NCBI RefSeq assembly: GCF_011290685.1
Contig: NZ_JAANYN010000006.1
Location: 1-64,000, forward strand
Direction of reading: 5' to 3'
DNA from: Cyclobacterium plantarum
GTDB lineage: Bacteria; Bacteroidota; Bacteroidia; Cytophagales; Cyclobacteriaceae
Length of the DNA stretch: 64,000 nt
Positions 61,395 to 64,000 of this stretch are shown here, piece after piece. The notes under the pieces are model-generated. The model had not been told where the DNA came from. It did not search any database and worked only from the letters and a program-made list of their open reading frames with translations. Both the position numbers and the translations under genes were made by a program. Every line of letters begins with the position of its first letter. Position 1 is the stretch's first letter.

Positions 61395-64000
61395 TTAAAG
61401 AGAAACTTTCAGGCCCAAAGTGTAACTGGTAATCTGTGGATAAGCCTGAAACCAGTTGGTATTGGCTCTTTCGGGATCTGATCCCGGCCAGTCCGTGATG
61501 GTGAATAAATTGTCGCCAGACATATAAACCCTGGAAAACCTGAGCCCTAATTTTTCATTTAAACGATCAGGCAAATTGTATCCTATCGCCAGGTTTTTCA
61601 ACCTCAGATAAGATGCATCCAGTAACCAATAGGAGTTTCGGGTACCTGTCACAGGGGCATAGCCGGAAATATACATGGCGGGGTGTTCATTGGTAGACCC
61701 CTCCCCGGTCCACATGTTTTCGATAAAATCCAACGGAGGAGGAGAGCCTTGAATGTATGGCACCAGGCCCCATGACAAACCCTGGGTGCTTTGTTTGTAG
61801 CCTTCCAGGCCTTGAAAAAAGGCATTTACATCAAAATTCCTCCAGGAAAGGTTGATTGTACTTCCATAGTGAAACCGGGGATAGGCCCCATCCATTACTA
61901 CCCGGTCATCAGCATTGATCATATTGTCTCCATTTTGATCCACAAATTTCAAGTCGCCGGGTTTGGGGTTAAATTGGTGCTGAGGACTATTCGCGATTTC
62001 TTCCTCATTTTGGAAAATACCATCCCATTCAACCATAAAATGAGAATTAAAAGGAAGCCCCTCCTGAATGGTGAAATTGCCGTAAACCGGGGAAAGGATC
62101 CGCAAAACTTCATTTCTGAAGGTGGAGAAATTGACGCTGACATTATAGCCAAATTCCCCAAATCGTTTCATGGATCCCAATTCCAGCTCGATACCGGTGT
62201 TTCTCATCTTGCCATAATTCACAGTGGGCGGGGAAAGTCCCACACTGGCCGGAATTGGTACATTGTACAGGATATCATCCGTCACCTTATCAAACCAATC
62301 GAAGGTAACATTGATCAAGCCCTCTTTCAAAGAAAGATCGAACCCAATGTCAGCCATGGTGGTGGTTTCCCATCTCAAATTTGGATCTACCAGGCGGTTT
62401 ACAAGTGCCCCGGGTTGGGCCGTATTAAATGGATAAGAAGTGGTGGTCAAAACTTCCTGAAAAGGATATAAGCCAACATTCTGATTGCCCAATTGCCCCC
62501 AGGATCCCCTGATTTTAAACTCATCTATCCAAGAATTTAGTTGCAAAAATTGCTCTTGAGAGACCCTCCATCCCGCAGAGACCGAAGGAAATACTCCCCA
62601 ACGGTTATCCGGAGAAATCCTGGAGGTTCCATCGTAACGAATATTGGCCTCTACCAGGTATTTCTCCTTATAATCGTACATGGCGCGTCCAAACAAGGAC
62701 ATGATGGCCCATTCCTGCAAATATCCCCCGGTGGTTTGGTCCAGCGGTGCTCCCGCATCCAATTCCATCAATGTATTGGTAGGGAAATGTACCCTGGAAC
62801 CCCTAAGCTGCCGGTTGGAACTGTATTCCTGATTGTAGCCGGCCAAAATATTGACATTGTGGGTTTCATTGAAAAGCCTTCGGTAATTCAAAGTGGAATA
62901 AAAGGTGGTCCATAAACCGGTATTCCAGGTTTCCCTGACGCCCAATTGCCAGGTAGAATTATTGTGGGCATAGGAGCCATCCTTGAAAAAATAATTGTCC
63001 ACCGGGGTTTCATGGTTTTTCAGTGCCCGGTTGTCATAAGACACTGCTCCTTTGGTATACCAGGTGAGGTGTTCCGTTGGTTTGATCTCCACATAAAACT
63101 GAGGCAATACATTGTAATTGATATCTGTTTGAATGCCACTGGCATCCTGCGCATCCGGGTTCCTAACGGTCCATTCGCCGATATTTGAACTGTACCTTGC
63201 CACGTAACCGGTAGATCCGTCGGGCAGGGTCATGGTAGGAGTATAATTGGGACCTGCTCCATAAATGGCCAGAATCTGGTAATCTATATCGCCATTGTCC
63301 CAATTACTTCTTTGTATGTCTTTATTAACCAGTTGAATATCACCGCCTACCGTTATCCAATCGTTAATTTTGGAATCGACGGTTAACCTTGCATTGTATT
63401 TTTTGAATTCATACAAGCTGGTCAGACCCGGTTGATCAAAATAGCCCAGGGACAGCCCAATGCTCGTTTTCTCCGTACCACCACTTACCCGTATTGATTG
63501 CATATTGGCCACCGCTGTGTTGAAAGAATGATCTATCCAGTCAAAATTGGGATAATTAATGGGATCATTTGGGTTATTTCTGAAAGCATCAATCTCCTCC
63601 TGGCTGAAATAGGGTGCCTGGCCTCCGGCTCTTTGTCTTCCCTGATTCCAGTACATCATGTAATCGGCAGAATTGCTGAGTAACCTGGGTAAGCGTGTTG
63701 GCTGATGCACCTGCACATTACTGTGTATATCAATGGTAAGAGCTCCTTCACTACCCCTCTTGGTAGTAATCAGGATGACTCCATTGGCAGCCCTGGCACC
63801 ATAGATAGCACTTGATGCTGCATCTTTCAAAACAGAGACCGATTCCACATCATTGGGATCCAAATTGGTCATGTCACCGGCAATACCATTGATTAGCACA
63901 AGTGGTTCACTTCCGGCAGAGCTAAAAGTACCTAAACCTCTGATTCGTAAGGTATTATTTTCACTACCGGGTTTTCCGGAATGAGAGGAAACCTGCAATC
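61395..64000 (-). CDS. SusC-type TonB-dependent transporter, 5' end outside window (system 4)
   Basis: The C-terminal 868 or so residues are visible; the frame continues past the window edge, so signal peptide, regulatory-like domain and TonB box are not seen. The plug is recognisable in T-L-R-I-R-G-L-G-T-F, V-L-K-D-A-A-S-S-A-I-Y-G-A-R and G-V-I-L-I-T-T-K-R-G. The barrel ends in S-L. Whether an STN domain and sigma/FecR genes accompany it cannot be told here. Confidence 0.92.
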   Translation of the reverse strand, partial: LQVSSHSGKPGSENNTLRIRGLGTFSSAGSEPLVLINGIAGDMTNLDPNDVESVSVLKDAASSAIYGARAANGVILITTKRGSEGALTIDIHSNVQVHQPTRLPRLLSNSADYMMYWNQGRQRAGGQAPYFSQEEIDAFRNNPNDPINYPNFDWIDHSFNTAVANMQSIRVSGGTEKTSIGLSLGYFDQPGLTSLYEFKKYNARLTVDSKINDWITVGGDIQLVNKDIQRSNWDNGDIDYQILAIYGAGPNYTPTMTLPDGSTGYVARYSSNIGEWTVRNPDAQDASGIQTDINYNVLPQFYVEIKPTEHLTWYTKGAVSYDNRALKNHETPVDNYFFKDGSYAHNNSTWQLGVRETWNTGLWTTFYSTLNYRRLFNETHNVNILAGYNQEYSSNRQLRGSRVHFPTNTLMELDAGAPLDQTTGGYLQEWAIMSLFGRAMYDYKEKYLVEANIRYDGTSRISPDNRWGVFPSVSAGWRVSQEQFLQLNSWIDEFKIRGSWGQLGNQNVGLYPFQEVLTTTSYPFNTAQPGALVNRLVDPNLRWETTTMADIGFDLSLKEGLINVTFDWFDKVTDDILYNVPIPASVGLSPPTVNYGKMRNTGIELELGSMKRFGEFGYNVSVNFSTFRNEVLRILSPVYGNFTIQEGLPFNSHFMVEWDGIFQNEEEIANSPQHQFNPKPGDLKFVDQNGDNMINADDRVVMDGAYPRFHYGSTINLSWRNFDVNAFFQGLEGYKQSTQGLSWGLVPYIQGSPPPLDFIENMWTGEGSTNEHPAMYISGYAPVTGTRNSYWLLDASYLRLKNLAIGYNLPDRLNEKLGLRFSRVYMSGDNLFTITDWPGSDPERANTNWFQAYPQITSYTLGLKVSL

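Overview
The window looks like a chromosomal segment of a Bacteroidota bacterium, most likely a marine or saline member of the Cytophagales (Cyclobacteriaceae-like). This rests on four SusC/SusD pairs, ECF sigma/FecR/STN-TonB receptor signalling sets, many S1-type sulfatases, acidic residues after the SusD lipobox cysteines, TAnnTTTG-type promoter elements and very AT-rich spacers. No tRNA, rRNA, CRISPR array, transposase or integrase was recognised. The genus is an inference from gene content only.

Left part (1-13.1 kb) is mostly housekeeping. It holds a Uma2-family gene, a scrap made of a truncated sulfatase joined to a truncated Uma2 gene, a DUF502 membrane protein, an M23 peptidase lipoprotein, a DJ-1/PfpI protein and a complete imuA-imuB-dnaE2 mutasome operon. 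The mutasome is divergent from an XRE/S24 LexA-like regulator, with a near-perfect 23-bp palindrome between them. Two small membrane proteins follow, separated by a strong terminator.

Middle part (13.1-31 kb, minus strand) is a carbohydrate-utilisation island. In transcription order it has ECF sigma, FecR, STN-SusC, SusD, sulfatase B, sulfatase A and Uma2. A decayed second copy of sulfatase B, sulfatase A and Uma2 follows, then a PQQ/cytochrome c dehydrogenase lipoprotein and a DUF1080-PmoA (DUF6807) protein. A vapB antitoxin with a truncated vapC and a small beta-barrel gene sit between the two copies.

Right part (31-64 kb) carries three more SusC/SusD systems. The second (31.2-38.2 kb) has a GlcNAc-6-sulfatase-like enzyme and a broken iduronate-sulfatase-like gene, and has no sigma/FecR pair. 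The third (38.8-53.8 kb) has sigma, FecR, STN-SusC, SusD, DUF1961, a heparinase II/III-like lyase, an arylsulfatase and a Gfo/Idh/MocA oxidoreductase, and looks aimed at a sulfated uronic-acid polysaccharide. Then come an amidohydrolase, a ThuA protein, a RES/Xre toxin-antitoxin pair, a frameshifted ENPP-type phosphodiesterase, a VOC protein, and a fourth SusD/SusC pair cut by the window edge.

The most striking overall pattern is accessory-gene erosion by internal deletion without any visible insertion sequence. Four sulfatase copies, a Uma2 gene, vapC, a VOC gene and the ENPP gene are truncated, internally deleted or frameshifted. Uma2 genes also lie repeatedly just downstream of sulfatases, and one sulfatase-Uma2 block has been duplicated and partly lost.
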